Source: Bacteroidota bacterium | Lineage (GTDB): Bacteria > Bacteroidota > Rhodothermia > Balneolales > Balneolaceae | Assembly: GCA_027621355.1 (NCBI GenBank) | Contig: JAQCBZ010000007.1 | Coordinates: 1-57,787, forward strand | Direction: 5' to 3' | Length of the DNA: 57,787 nucleotides | In this document: in pieces, positions 36,047 to 44,311 of the stretch | Numbering within the stretch: the stretch's first letter is position 1 | Layout: every line of letters starts with the position of its first letter | Notes under the pieces: generated by a model | The model's input: the letters and a program-made list of their open reading frames with translations, nothing else | What the model was told of the DNA's origin: nothing | Database searches by the model: none | Program-made: the position numbers and the translations under genes

Positions 36047-36637
36047 ATGGTGAAAGTGCCTTCATCATCCAAACGGGGAAAGATTATCGTGTTGGTCTCG
36101 CCAAGTGGAGGGGGGAAAAGCACGATGAAAGACCGCCTCATGGATGATTTTCCTTCGATGAAGTTCTCCGTATCGGCTACCACACGTGACCCTCGACCTG
36201 GGGAAATCGATGGTGAGCATTACCATTTTATGAGTGAGGCACAGTTTGATGAAGCCTTGGAGGAAGACAAATTTTTGGAGTGGGAACAGGTGTTTTCAGG
36301 GACTCGGTATGGCACACTTCGTGATTCAGTTGATGAGTTGCTTCAAAAGGGGTATTTTATCCTGTTCGATGTCGATGTGAAAGGGGCGCGATCGCTCAAA
36401 TCGGCTTTTGAGGATGATGCGTTGGTCTTGTACCTCCGCCCTCCTAGCATGGAGATTCTCAAAGAACGACTTGTGGATCGTGGCACCGAGAGCTCACAGG
36501 ACATTGAAGAACGGCTTCAACGCGCTCAAAAGGAGATGCAAGAGGCTTTGATGTTTGACGCAACCATCCTTAATGATGATCTCGAAGAAGCGTATCGCGA
36601 AGTTCGAGATTTTGTTGAGGCTTTTATAGAAGCATAA
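36047..36637 (+). CDS. gmk: Guanylate kinase
   Basis: Phosphorylates GMP to GDP; 196 residues from the ATG at 36047 (a TTG at 36041 is in frame). Motifs: P-loop VLVSPSGGGKSTM, SVSATTRDPRPGEIDGEHYHF for GMP binding, EWEQVFSGTRYGT, and LFDVDVKGARSL. It sits between yicC and rpoZ in the classical yicC-gmk-rpoZ-coaBC cluster. Confidence 0.96.
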   Translation: MVKVPSSSKRGKIIVLVSPSGGGKSTMKDRLMDDFPSMKFSVSATTRDPRPGEIDGEHYHFMSEAQFDEALEEDKFLEWEQVFSGTRYGTLRDSVDELLQKGYFILFDVDVKGARSLKSAFEDDALVLYLRPPSMEILKERLVDRGTESSQDIEERLQRAQKEMQEALMFDATILNDDLEEAYREVRDFVEAFIEA

Positions 36638-36659
36638 TAACCCAAAAGGGATTGATCCT

Positions 36660-36953
36660 ATGTCGATTAAGACAATCAATATTGAAGACCTAGGCGATGA
36701 GCTTGGCAACCGTTATGAGCTCTTGGCCGTAATTTCGAAGCGTGCACGCCAAATTGCAGCGCGTGAAAAGCTCGAATTGGACGAGAAATTGAAGTACTTC
36801 GAAGGATTTGAAGACGAAGAAGAAATGACGTTCAACGAAGAGCAAGAGCGTATCTCCAAAGAGTACGAAACTCGTCTTCACCCTGGCCGTCGTGCGTTAG
36901 ACGACCTCCTTTCCGACGATTTGACCTACGAATATCCGTCGTTGGATGAGTAA
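36660..36953 (+). CDS. rpoZ: DNA-directed RNA polymerase omega subunit
   Basis: 97 residues. The RPB6/omega core is recognisable in NRYELLAVISKRARQIAA. The long acidic C-terminal half (FEGFEDEEEMTFNEEQ...) is typical of the Bacteroidota-type omega subunit. It aids assembly of the beta-prime subunit. The stop shares one base with the coaBC start (TAATG). Confidence 0.92.
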   Translation: MSIKTINIEDLGDELGNRYELLAVISKRARQIAAREKLELDEKLKYFEGFEDEEEMTFNEEQERISKEYETRLHPGRRALDDLLSDDLTYEYPSLDE

Positions 36954-38440
36954 TGACACTCCAGGGTGCACGAATACTCGTAGGCATCACTGGCGGCATT
37001 GCAGCGTATAAATCCATTTCCTTACTCAGAGCGCTCCAAAAACGTGGGGCCGAAGTGCGTGCCATTGCCACGCCCTCTGTTTCGTCGTTTGTCGGGCTAG
37101 AGACACTCCGTGCCATTACGCGGGAAGAGGTTCCTGTGGAAGTGTTTCATCAAGATGGGGACGCTGTCACGGACAGTTGGACGCGACACATTCATTGGGG
37201 TGAATGGGCGGATCTTTACGTCATTGCGCCCTGTACGGCACAAACAATAGCTAAAATTGCGCACGGATTCTCCGATAACATGCTTACTGCGAGTGTGTTA
37301 GCAAGGCGTTGTCCGTTATTAGTTTGCCCAACGATGGACGGGGAAATGTGGGATCATCCTGCTACGCAGCGTAATGTGGAGTTGCTGCGAGGAGATGGTA
37401 TCCATGTGCTTGAGCCGGCTGATGGATATCTAGCGAGCGGGTTAATCGGTCAAGGGCGACTTCCTGAAGAGGCTGTGATTGTGGCCGAAGTGGAGCGGTT
37501 ACTAGCGGATGTAGAGCGTGGGCGTGATGCGGAGGAAGGAGATGTTGCAGCGCACAGTCATGGAAAGCGCAGCGCGGCTCCCTCTTCCCTTTTTGCTGGC
37601 AAACGCGTTTTGGTCACCACTGGCCCCACTCGAGAACATATTGACGACGTTCGTTATATAAGCAATCCAAGCAGCGGAAAAATGGGGATTGCCATGGCGT
37701 TGGCTGCAAAGCAAGCAGGCGCGTATGTGACGCTTCTTCATGGACCCATTGAGTCGTCACTGCTACCAGCGATGGATGCCATACACAGTTTCGAGAGTGC
37801 GGATGAGTTGTTCGAGCTTGTCCAAGCGCATGGGCCTGGGTCGGATGTGGTGATCATGGCAGCCGCAGTATCGGATGCAAAACCTGCAGAGAGACGTCGC
37901 GGAAAGGTTAAAAAAGCCGATCAAGAGTGGTCCTTGCAGCTGGCTCCGACGCCAGATATTCTCGCATGGTTGGGAGGTCACAAATCAGACACTCAAACCT
38001 TGATTGGATTTGCCATGGAATCCGACGCCAAAACAGCACGGGAGGCAGCTCTTGCCAAACTTAAAGCGAAAAACCTCGATGCGATTATCCTGAATTTGCT
38101 AAGAGAAGGTGAATCGGGCTTTGGGATAGACTCCAATAACGTGGAATTGTTTGTGGGGCAGCATCAAATTGTCGGCCAGCATCAAATTGTGGGCCAGCAT
38201 CAAACGCAGTCACAAACTCATGCGCAACAGCAGGATCCGGCGCAACTCCAGGATCCGAAGAAACACCAGGATCCCCCCTATCGCTTTGCAGGCACAAAAC
38301 TTGACGTCGCTTTGCAGCTTGTGGATCAACTGAATGTGTCGTTATCAGGTGGGAGTCCTTCTGGCGACTCGTCGCCTGCAGTGCCGCCATCGAATGAGTC
38401 TCTTTCCGGCAAGTCGGCATCAACCAAGAAAAAGTCATAA
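36953..38440 (+). CDS. coaBC: Bifunctional phosphopantothenoylcysteine decarboxylase / synthetase
   Basis: Two steps of coenzyme A synthesis; 495 residues. CoaC part (about 1-190): flavin motif GITGGIAAYKS, active-site His in HIHWGEWAD, PTMDGEMW where many bacteria have PxMNxxMW, and LASG where the reductive cysteine of LACG is usual. Both changes match my recollection of Bacteroidota CoaBC. CoaB part (from about 215): VLVTTGPTREHIDDVRYISNPSSGKMG, AAAVSDAKP, and the late LIGFAMES and KAKNLDAIILN. Two 18-bp repeat arrays (38153-38275) insert about 40 Gln/His/Asp/Pro residues before YRFAGTK. A Ser-rich tail follows. Confidence 0.94.
   Translation: MTLQGARILVGITGGIAAYKSISLLRALQKRGAEVRAIATPSVSSFVGLETLRAITREEVPVEVFHQDGDAVTDSWTRHIHWGEWADLYVIAPCTAQTIAKIAHGFSDNMLTASVLARRCPLLVCPTMDGEMWDHPATQRNVELLRGDGIHVLEPADGYLASGLIGQGRLPEEAVIVAEVERLLADVERGRDAEEGDVAAHSHGKRSAAPSSLFAGKRVLVTTGPTREHIDDVRYISNPSSGKMGIAMALAAKQAGAYVTLLHGPIESSLLPAMDAIHSFESADELFELVQAHGPGSDVVIMAAAVSDAKPAERRRGKVKKADQEWSLQLAPTPDILAWLGGHKSDTQTLIGFAMESDAKTAREAALAKLKAKNLDAIILNLLREGESGFGIDSNNVELFVGQHQIVGQHQIVGQHQTQSQTHAQQQDPAQLQDPKKHQDPPYRFAGTKLDVALQLVDQLNVSLSGGSPSGDSSPAVPPSNESLSGKSASTKKKS
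38153..38275 (+). repeat. Two consecutive 18-bp in-frame tandem arrays in coaBC
   Basis: Array 1: units at 38153-38170, 38171-38188 and 38189-38206 encode VGQHQI, VGQHQI and VGQHQT. Array 2: units at 38228-38245, 38246-38263 and a partial at 38264-38275 encode QQDPAQ, LQDPKK and HQDP. Differences in array 1 are mostly synonymous. No unique spacers separate the units, so this is a coding minisatellite, not a CRISPR. Confidence 0.88.
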
Positions 38441-38446
38441 TCCGCG

Positions 38447-38857
38447 ATGAATATTTCTTGGAATCCTCGACACATTCGCCTTGGGCTCCTGATTGGAGCG
38501 AGTCTGGCGTTGGTTGCAGCACATGTGGTGGTTGACCCTCCAACAGTCCCCCCAGAACCGATGAGTCCTAGTCAAATCCGGCAAACGCTCATTACGGAAC
38601 TGCGCGCAGAAGGCTTAGATTCTACAGTGGTTCGCACGCGTTGGGTAGAGGTAGATTCGACGTTTCGACGCCCAGAGTTTCGGGTGGCGGTTCCTGACAG
38701 TTTTTCTACCACGAAGTTTCATATTCAGTGGGATCAAACCGTGAAACCATTAGGCTATGAATCACCTGCTCGCGTTCACTTCCCAGAAGAAGTCATGCAC
38801 ATTCATATGGTACGCGTGGGAACCATTCATGCTACGATTCGCCTTATTCCTTCCTGA
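38447..38857 (+). CDS. Hypothetical membrane-anchored protein
   Basis: 136 residues starting six bases after coaBC. A single hydrophobic segment (LGLLIGASLALVAAHVVV, about residues 13-30) could be a signal anchor or an uncleaved signal peptide. It is followed by a short Pro-rich linker and a ~95-residue soluble part with alternating strands (RTRWVEVDSTFRRPEFRV, STTKFHIQWDQTV). No family was recognised. It lies between coaBC and the lipase in one orientation. Confidence 0.72.
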   Translation: MNISWNPRHIRLGLLIGASLALVAAHVVVDPPTVPPEPMSPSQIRQTLITELRAEGLDSTVVRTRWVEVDSTFRRPEFRVAVPDSFSTTKFHIQWDQTVKPLGYESPARVHFPEEVMHIHMVRVGTIHATIRLIPS

Positions 38858-38879
38858 GTAAACACCCTGAGTACACATC

Positions 38880-39713
38880 ATGCCAAGCATTACCGCAACC
38901 ATAAAGCCTTATCCACAACCCGATCTCATTCTTGTGGACCTGCCCATTCTGATGTGTCATGGGTATGCAGGGGGTGTGTCTGCGTTGATTTCGCATGCGC
39001 CTCTTCACGAGCCATGTATGTTATTTCGGTCACGGGGTGCGAAGGCATTTGCCCCAAATATTGTCCCCTACGCTAGTATCGAAACCCGTGCCGAGGAGTG
39101 GATGAACCGGATTCATGCCTTGCAGCAGAAATATGGCTTTGAGAAGTTTCATGTGATTGCGCACTCGATGGGTGGATTGGATATGCGTTATGCGATTGCC
39201 AAAATGGACGCCGCTTCGTCGGTCGCCAGCTTGACCACTATTGCCTCACCTCATCAGGGGACAACCATGGCAGAGCTTGTACTCAAGACACCTGGGCCTC
39301 TTCGCGGACCCATGAAGCAATTTTTTGACTGGATGGGTGCACAGATGTATGCCGAAGCCAAAAGTGATTCCCTCGCGGCGGTGGAGCAATTGACCCGAGA
39401 GTATGTTCAAAAGGAGTTTAATCCGAATGTCCTTGATCATCCTGACGTGGCCTATTATTCGTACTCAGCGGCGACAGGAAAAGGGACCAACGAGCCTCTT
39501 AACCCAATTTATGGCATCCAAAATGGGATGATTTATGATCAAGAAGGGCCAAATGACGGGTTCGTATCCGTCGAATCTGCCAAATGGGGGCAACATCATG
39601 GCACCATGCCGATTGGCCATATTGAGCAAACTATGATCCAAGTCGCTGGCGGTCGCAAAAAGCTTGTGGATCAGGTCTGGGTGGACGTACTTCAAGGCAT
39701 TAGCCAGTATTGA
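38880..39713 (+). CDS. Triacylglycerol lipase-like alpha/beta hydrolase
   Basis: 277 residues, alpha/beta-hydrolase fold similar to bacterial family I lipases. Oxyanion strand MCHGYAGG, nucleophile elbow AHSMGG (Ser), a likely catalytic Asp in GPNDGFVS, and a His in PIGHIEQ near the C-terminus. No signal peptide is seen, so a cytoplasmic or non-classically exported esterase is likely. It is the last gene of the pduO-to-lipase run; the sequence after it becomes markedly AT-rich. Confidence 0.87.
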   Translation: MPSITATIKPYPQPDLILVDLPILMCHGYAGGVSALISHAPLHEPCMLFRSRGAKAFAPNIVPYASIETRAEEWMNRIHALQQKYGFEKFHVIAHSMGGLDMRYAIAKMDAASSVASLTTIASPHQGTTMAELVLKTPGPLRGPMKQFFDWMGAQMYAEAKSDSLAAVEQLTREYVQKEFNPNVLDHPDVAYYSYSAATGKGTNEPLNPIYGIQNGMIYDQEGPNDGFVSVESAKWGQHHGTMPIGHIEQTMIQVAGGRKKLVDQVWVDVLQGISQY

Positions 39714-39803
39714 TTGTTGACACATTTTTGAAAATTATTTAACCAATCCCTGTAAGGTTTTAGGGTGTAGTGCATCTGTTCTAAAACAGTCTTTTCCAAT
39801 TCA

Positions 39804-39830
39804 TTGACATGTATTACATTGTAATACACT
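39804..39830 (+). promoter_or_regulatory. Operator palindrome and promoter of the toxin-antitoxin pair
   Basis: TTGACA (39804-39809) is a perfect -35 hexamer. It is followed by the inverted repeat TGTATTACA-T-TGTAATACA (39810-39818 and 39820-39828), nine-base arms around one base. A possible -10 (TACACT, 39825-39830) overlaps the right arm with a slightly short 15-base spacer. The layout predicts autorepression by the ribbon-helix-helix antitoxin, whose likely ATG is at 39851. The palindrome is seen directly; binding is inferred. Confidence 0.65.
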
Positions 39831-39850
39831 TCAAGGAAAAGCGATCGACC

Positions 39851-40069
39851 ATGGCAACAACCATTTCAGTTAGAATAGATGATGATATGAACACTCAATT
39901 AGAGAAATTAAGCCTTCAAACAGGGCGACCTAAAAGTGAATTGCTTCGAGATGCTATAAAGCGTCAGCTAGCCGTCAATGAGTTCCAAGTTCTACGAGAA
40001 AAAATGATGGCTGAGGGTGCATCCAAAGGGTTATTGGTAGACGAGGATGTGTTTCGTGAAGTCTCATGA
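39851..40069 (+). CDS. Ribbon-helix-helix (CopG-like) antitoxin
   Basis: 72 residues from the ATG at 39851; the N-terminal TTISVRIDDDMNTQLEKL and GRPKSELLRDAIKRQL are a typical RHH DNA-binding module. The C-terminal 30 residues would wrap the toxin. An in-frame ATG at 39809 would place the operator inside the gene and is rejected. The stop overlaps the toxin start in ATGA. Base composition is clearly more AT-rich than the flanking genes, suggesting transfer. Confidence 0.88.
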   Translation: MATTISVRIDDDMNTQLEKLSLQTGRPKSELLRDAIKRQLAVNEFQVLREKMMAEGASKGLLVDEDVFREVS

Positions 40070-40470
40070 AGGTTTTTTTTGATACCAACGTACTTATTAG
40101 TGCATTTATAACTCGTGGACTCTCTAATGAGATTGTACAGGACATCATTGCAAGACATCATCCACAAACTGGGGAGCTTGTTATTGATGAATATGAACGG
40201 GTGCTAAAGCGTAAATTTTCCTTAAATCCAGAGTTAATTGACGCAACGATAGAGTATATACGTACGTTCGACATCGCACAAACTCCATTAGATCATCTAC
40301 CATTTGAGGGGCTAAATGAAATGGATGCCTTGATCCTTACCTCAGCAATTCATGCAAAGGCAGAGGTATTCGCTACTGGTGATTCCGATTTCTTAAAGCT
40401 CCAGAAAGAGACTCATGGCATAAAAATCCTATCCCCAAGAGACCTTTGGAAGATGCTACAGGTTAGTTAA
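40066..40470 (+). CDS. PIN-domain ribonuclease toxin
   Basis: 134 residues, PIN family (putative toxin of a type II system, COG1569-like). Acidic catalytic residues are visible in FFDTNVLISAF (D6), a central Glu in VIDEYERVL, NEMDALIL (Asp), and TGDSDFL (Asp). It is predicted to cleave RNA when freed from the antitoxin. It is coupled to the antitoxin by a four-base overlap and shares its AT-rich composition. Confidence 0.9.
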   Translation: MKVFFDTNVLISAFITRGLSNEIVQDIIARHHPQTGELVIDEYERVLKRKFSLNPELIDATIEYIRTFDIAQTPLDHLPFEGLNEMDALILTSAIHAKAEVFATGDSDFLKLQKETHGIKILSPRDLWKMLQVS

Positions 40471-40511
40471 CAAGACAGTGTATCCAACCCAGCCTCTACG
40501 CTGCCCCTTCC

Positions 40512-42026
40512 CTACGCTGGCATATCCGGCAAGCTCCAACCTTCGCGATAATTCGTCCGGATCAGCCCTTCCGCAAATTCGAGCGCATTAAACGGCTCCG
40601 TCCGCTCACGACTAAACGAGCCCGGTGTTGGATCCATTTTCGTGATCATTGTGAGGGTTTCGTCTGGTGAAATATTGGTGAACTGCATGTTCTCACCATC
40701 CCATTTGAGCGTCTTGTTGAGCCCTTGCAGACGCACTGCCAACACACCCATGACGACCATCTCGTTAAACGGCCCAGACTCCGCAAAGTTCGATTTGGTT
40801 TCTACACGACTGTCCGAGCTTTCCTTACACGCACGGACCCAATCCATTTGGTGATTGTTATTTTCTACACGACGTTCGGTCTGCGGAAGATTCGGCACAC
40901 GACCAGAGAGCAACCATGGATCAGCACCATAGCATCCACACACAAGGGTATCATCCTCACCATAGAAAATCACACCACCACCCTGATGATTTAAACTCAA
41001 ACCTGGATTCCATGATTCGGGTCTATATTGTTGTGCCTCTTCCCACCCCTCTGGTTTTTCGGGCTGCAAACCACCATCATACCAATACACATCCACCGCT
41101 GGCTGGATGCCAAAGCTTGTTTCGCGTCTTGGGTAGACCAAATGCACTTTTTGCGACACAGGGGCACAATCAAGAAGCAATGGAGACGAGCTCCCCTCTA
41201 CTTCTGTTGGATAGCCAAGCTCAAGAGCTTTGAAGGGTGGCTCGAGAATATGGCAGGCCATGTCACCCAGGGCGCCCGTGCCAAAGTCCCACCACCCTCT
41301 AAAATTCCATGGGGTGTAAATATCATGGTAGGGTCTCATTTTCGCAGGCCCCACAAATAAATCCCAATCCATCGTATCTGGAATTGGCATCTCTTCCTCT
41401 GGTGTGTTCAATCCTTGAGGCCAAATTGGACGATCGGTAAAGGCTTCTACCTTGCGAACCTCCCCTACTTCACCGCCCTTGACCCACTCCATCATCAGAT
41501 TAATCCCCTCACCTGAGGAGCCTTGGTTCCCCATTTGGGTCGCTACGCCATACTTTTCAGCAAGCTTGGTAAGCAGTCGGGACTCATACACTGTATGTGT
41601 TAATGGTTTTTCCACATACACATGCTTACCCATCGTCATGGCGTGCGCCGCAACAATGGCATGCGTGTGATCCGATGTTGCCACCACAACTGCATCAATA
41701 TCATCGCCCATCTCATCCAACATCACGCGCCAATCTTTGAATCGTTTCGCGTCGGGATATGCCAGAAAAGTCTTCTCAGCATACGCCCAGTCCACATCAC
41801 ACAGTGCGACCACGTTCTCTGAAGGCATTCCCTGCAGCACCCCTGCACCACGGCCTCCCACACCCACACACGCAATATTGAGCATATCACTAGGCATTCT
41901 ATGACCTAGTCCGCTAACCACCGCACTCGGCAAAATGGTAATTCCAGCTCCCAAAGCGACCGATTTAGTCAGAAAATCGCGACGGGACATTCCTTTGTTT
42001 GATGAAGGGTTCGAAGAGTTCGACAT
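40512..42026 (-). CDS. Tat-exported Gfo/Idh/MocA family oxidoreductase
   Basis: 504 residues. A twin-arginine signal (MSRRDFLTKSVALGAGITILP) is followed by an NAD(P)-binding Rossmann region (NIACVGVGGRGAGVL), VVVATSDHTHA, and the family signature EKPLTH. A long C-terminal domain carries WWDFGTGALGDMACHI. Such exported members are abundant in Bacteroidota and Planctomycetota and act on sugars or glycosides. The substrate is unknown. It is monocistronic, with a 108-base AT-rich gap upstream. Confidence 0.9.
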   Translation of the reverse strand: MSNSSNPSSNKGMSRRDFLTKSVALGAGITILPSAVVSGLGHRMPSDMLNIACVGVGGRGAGVLQGMPSENVVALCDVDWAYAEKTFLAYPDAKRFKDWRVMLDEMGDDIDAVVVATSDHTHAIVAAHAMTMGKHVYVEKPLTHTVYESRLLTKLAEKYGVATQMGNQGSSGEGINLMMEWVKGGEVGEVRKVEAFTDRPIWPQGLNTPEEEMPIPDTMDWDLFVGPAKMRPYHDIYTPWNFRGWWDFGTGALGDMACHILEPPFKALELGYPTEVEGSSSPLLLDCAPVSQKVHLVYPRRETSFGIQPAVDVYWYDGGLQPEKPEGWEEAQQYRPESWNPGLSLNHQGGGVIFYGEDDTLVCGCYGADPWLLSGRVPNLPQTERRVENNNHQMDWVRACKESSDSRVETKSNFAESGPFNEMVVMGVLAVRLQGLNKTLKWDGENMQFTNISPDETLTMITKMDPTPGSFSRERTEPFNALEFAEGLIRTNYREGWSLPDMPA

Positions 42027-42134
42027 ATCAGAGGGCTTAGTTAAGATCTATTAAAAAATCGCTTCCACAATTTAATAAAACTAGGAAGAGTTTATAATTC
42101 TGTTGTGTGTTTATAATCCTGGCCCGAGTAAGAT

Positions 42135-42914
42135 TTACAATTCAATCCCTTCAACCTCACCCAGCAATCGATACGCTGTGAGGTCGTATTGGATCGGGGT
42201 TAATGAGGCGTAGCCATTGCTCAACACTTTAATGTCCGTGTCCTCGCTATCATCTAGCAGCTCCAGTCGCCCTGTCATCCAGTAATAATCACGATTGGCA
42301 GGATCACGCCGTCCATCAAATTCCTCAACATATCGCGAATTAGCCTGCCGTGCCCATTTCACCCCTTTCAGTGGACCTGCAGGAGCGTTCAGGTTCAGCG
42401 TCACCCCTGGCGGGAGTCCGTGGTTTAGCACATAGCCAATCACCTTCCGAGCCGCATCCTGCGCGCCAGACAAGTCTGCTTCCTCATCAAAATCGAGACA
42501 GCTGACCGCAATCGAAGGGGTCCCCATTATGGTCCCTTCCGTTGCTGCCGAGACTGTACCACTGTAGATCAGATTAATGCCCGCATTCGATCCGTGATTG
42601 ATACCACTCACCACCAAATCGGGTTTTTGACGAAGTAGCTCATGGTGAGCCAGCTTAATGCAATCGGCCGGTGTCCCTGAGCATGCCTGCCCATGAAAAC
42701 GGTTATCCACCTGAAACGCCCGGGTCCGCAGCGGCACATTAATCGTCACCGCATGACCCACCGCACTTTGTTGACGATCGGGCGCTACGATTTCGACATC
42801 GCCAAATTCATCAGCAACCTCAGCGAGTGCCTTGATCCCTGGCGAGAAGATTCCATCGTCATTACAGACAAGAATTAGGGGTTTACGCCCTTTGGCGCCC
42901 GTTGATTCACTCAT
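42135..42914 (-). CDS. surE: 5'/3'-nucleotidase SurE
   Basis: 259 residues from the ATG at 42914, which overlaps the panB stop by eight bases; in-frame upstream starts would overlap panB further. Family motifs: [14 protein letters not shown] (metal-binding Asp-Asp), [20 protein letters not shown], and the GTPADC segment. It dephosphorylates nucleoside monophosphates in stationary-phase metabolism. Last in the run phosphatase-menG-fabZ-panB-surE. Confidence 0.94.
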   Translation of the reverse strand: MSESTGAKGRKPLILVCNDDGIFSPGIKALAEVADEFGDVEIVAPDRQQSAVGHAVTINVPLRTRAFQVDNRFHGQACSGTPADCIKLAHHELLRQKPDLVVSGINHGSNAGINLIYSGTVSAATEGTIMGTPSIAVSCLDFDEEADLSGAQDAARKVIGYVLNHGLPPGVTLNLNAPAGPLKGVKWARQANSRYVEEFDGRRDPANRDYYWMTGRLELLDDSEDTDIKVLSNGYASLTPIQYDLTAYRLLGEVEGIEL

Positions 42915-43731
42915 AAGACTCGTCTTTGGAAGGGAAGGTTTTGGTACGAACATCAGCCACATACTGTGAGATCGCCTCATTCGCAGTTTGACCTAGCTCT
43001 GCATATCGGCGCAAAAATCGTGGTTCAAACCCTTTGTTGAGGCCCAGCATATCGTGCAACACCAGCACCTGACCGTCACAATCAACCCCGGCGCCAATAC
43101 CAATGGTAGGAATCTCAAGTGACGCAGTTACCTTTTTGGCTAGACCCGCAGGAATCTTTTCCAACACCACCGAAAACGCCCCCGCCTCTTGCACCGCCTG
43201 TGCGTCGGCGAGCAGTTTTTCAGCTTCGGCCTCCTCTTTAGCACGCACCGTGTAGGTCCCAAACTGAAAAATACTCTGTGGCGTGAGCCCAAGATGTGCC
43301 ATCACCGGGATACCTGCATCCACAATCCGCCGAATAATGGGCGCCACAGGAGCACCTCCTTCCAACTTCACCGCATGAGCTCCTGCCTCCTTCATCAGAC
43401 GTCCAGCATTTTGGAGTGCTTGACGAGCCGTGACTTGATACGACATAAACGGCATATCCGCGACCACCAACGCCGTTTCTGCAGCACGAACCACACACTG
43501 CGTATGATATACCATATGATCCATGGTCATAGGAATCGTCGTTTCGTGCCCAGCCATCACATTACTCGCTGAATCACCCACCAAGATCACATCCACCCCT
43601 GCCTGATCTACCCATTTGGCAAGTGTAAAATCGTACGCCGTTAACATCGCAATGGGGCGCCCCTCTTGCTTCATGAGCTGAAGCGTTTTGGTCGTCACTT
43701 TGGCGGGCCGGTCGTGTGTATTTGTACTCAT
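42907..43731 (-). CDS. panB: 3-methyl-2-oxobutanoate hydroxymethyltransferase
   Basis: 274 residues. PanB uses 5,10-methylene-THF to make ketopantoate for pantothenate and CoA. Motifs: [50 protein letters not shown], and [12 protein letters not shown] and [15 protein letters not shown] with the catalytic Glu and metal region. Its 5' leader contains a 9-bp tandem repeat (43749-43784). coaX and coaBC elsewhere in the window belong to the same pathway. Confidence 0.96.
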   Translation of the reverse strand: MSTNTHDRPAKVTTKTLQLMKQEGRPIAMLTAYDFTLAKWVDQAGVDVILVGDSASNVMAGHETTIPMTMDHMVYHTQCVVRAAETALVVADMPFMSYQVTARQALQNAGRLMKEAGAHAVKLEGGAPVAPIIRRIVDAGIPVMAHLGLTPQSIFQFGTYTVRAKEEAEAEKLLADAQAVQEAGAFSVVLEKIPAGLAKKVTASLEIPTIGIGAGVDCDGQVLVLHDMLGLNKGFEPRFLRRYAELGQTANEAISQYVADVRTKTFPSKDESYE

Positions 43732-43748
43732 GATGCGTGTGGTTGAGT

Positions 43749-43784
43749 GAGTGTCCCGAGTGTGGAGAGTGTGGCGAGTGTGGC
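43749..43784. repeat. 9-bp tandem repeat (four units) in the panB leader
   Basis: Four consecutive nine-base units on the plus strand: GAGTGTCCC, GAGTGTGGA, GAGTGTGGC, GAGTGTGGC. They lie 18-53 bases upstream of the panB ATG within the 108-base gap from fabZ, where the panB leader RNA (minus strand) would read CCACACTCG-type units. A short frame through them would encode Pro-His-Ser repeats, but it is out of frame with panB and probably not used. Confidence 0.75.
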
Positions 43785-43839
43785 AATTTTGACTATTGCG
43801 CCGAATGTGTCAAGTATGGCAGATTTGGCTTGCAACGCG

Positions 43840-44292
43840 TTATTCCTTATTCACCAGCGCAGCAGAGGCTTCCAATTCGCACGTCACTTCTCCATCTACG
43901 GTTGCTTTTCCTTTCATTTGGACGAATTGACGTCGCCGTCCCGTAAACTCTACCTCGAGTATGAGGACGTCGCCTGGCACCACCTGACGCCGGAACTTAC
44001 AATTATTAATACCAGTAAAAACCATGAGATAATCTTGTGGATTGTCTTGCTGACTCATCAACAAAATCCCACCCGCTTGGGCTAGGGCCTCTACTTGAAG
44101 TACCCCTGGCATAATGGGAGCTCCTGGGAAATGGCCATTAAAAAACTCCTCGTTGGCCGTTACATTTTTTTGCGCCGTAATGGTTTCGCCTGCAATCTCG
44201 TTCACACGGTCAACGAGCAAAAAAGGATACCGGTGTGGCAACAGCTTTTTAATGTCTTCAATGTGCATCATGGCGTTGTCTGAATCACTCAT
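43840..44292 (-). CDS. fabZ: 3-hydroxyacyl-[acyl-carrier-protein] dehydratase FabZ
   Basis: 150 residues, single hot-dog fold. The catalytic block is LPHRYPFLLVDRV, then NGHFPGAPIMPGVLQVEALAQ with the His and Glu of the active site. It dehydrates 3-hydroxyacyl-ACP in fatty acid elongation. In many Bacteroidota fabZ is fused to lpxC; here it is stand-alone. It lies between menG and panB on the minus strand. Confidence 0.95.
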   Translation of the reverse strand: MSDSDNAMMHIEDIKKLLPHRYPFLLVDRVNEIAGETITAQKNVTANEEFFNGHFPGAPIMPGVLQVEALAQAGGILLMSQQDNPQDYLMVFTGINNCKFRRQVVPGDVLILEVEFTGRRRQFVQMKGKATVDGEVTCELEASAALVNKE

Positions 44293-44311
44293 ACTAAATA
44301 CGGTTGGGTCA

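Noticed and set aside
38153-38275. Possible CRISPR-like array
   Set aside because: Units are 18 bp, directly adjacent with no unique spacers, and maintain the coaBC reading frame; this is a coding minisatellite.
38085-38543. 152-codon open frame on the minus strand opposite the coaBC repeats
   Set aside because: It lies wholly antisense to coaBC and the next gene, has no start context or family signature, and is explained by the repeat composition.
43574-43786. Short minus-strand frame encoding Pro-His-Ser repeats
   Set aside because: It overlaps panB in another frame; panB is unambiguous, and the peptide is just the 9-bp leader repeat read through.
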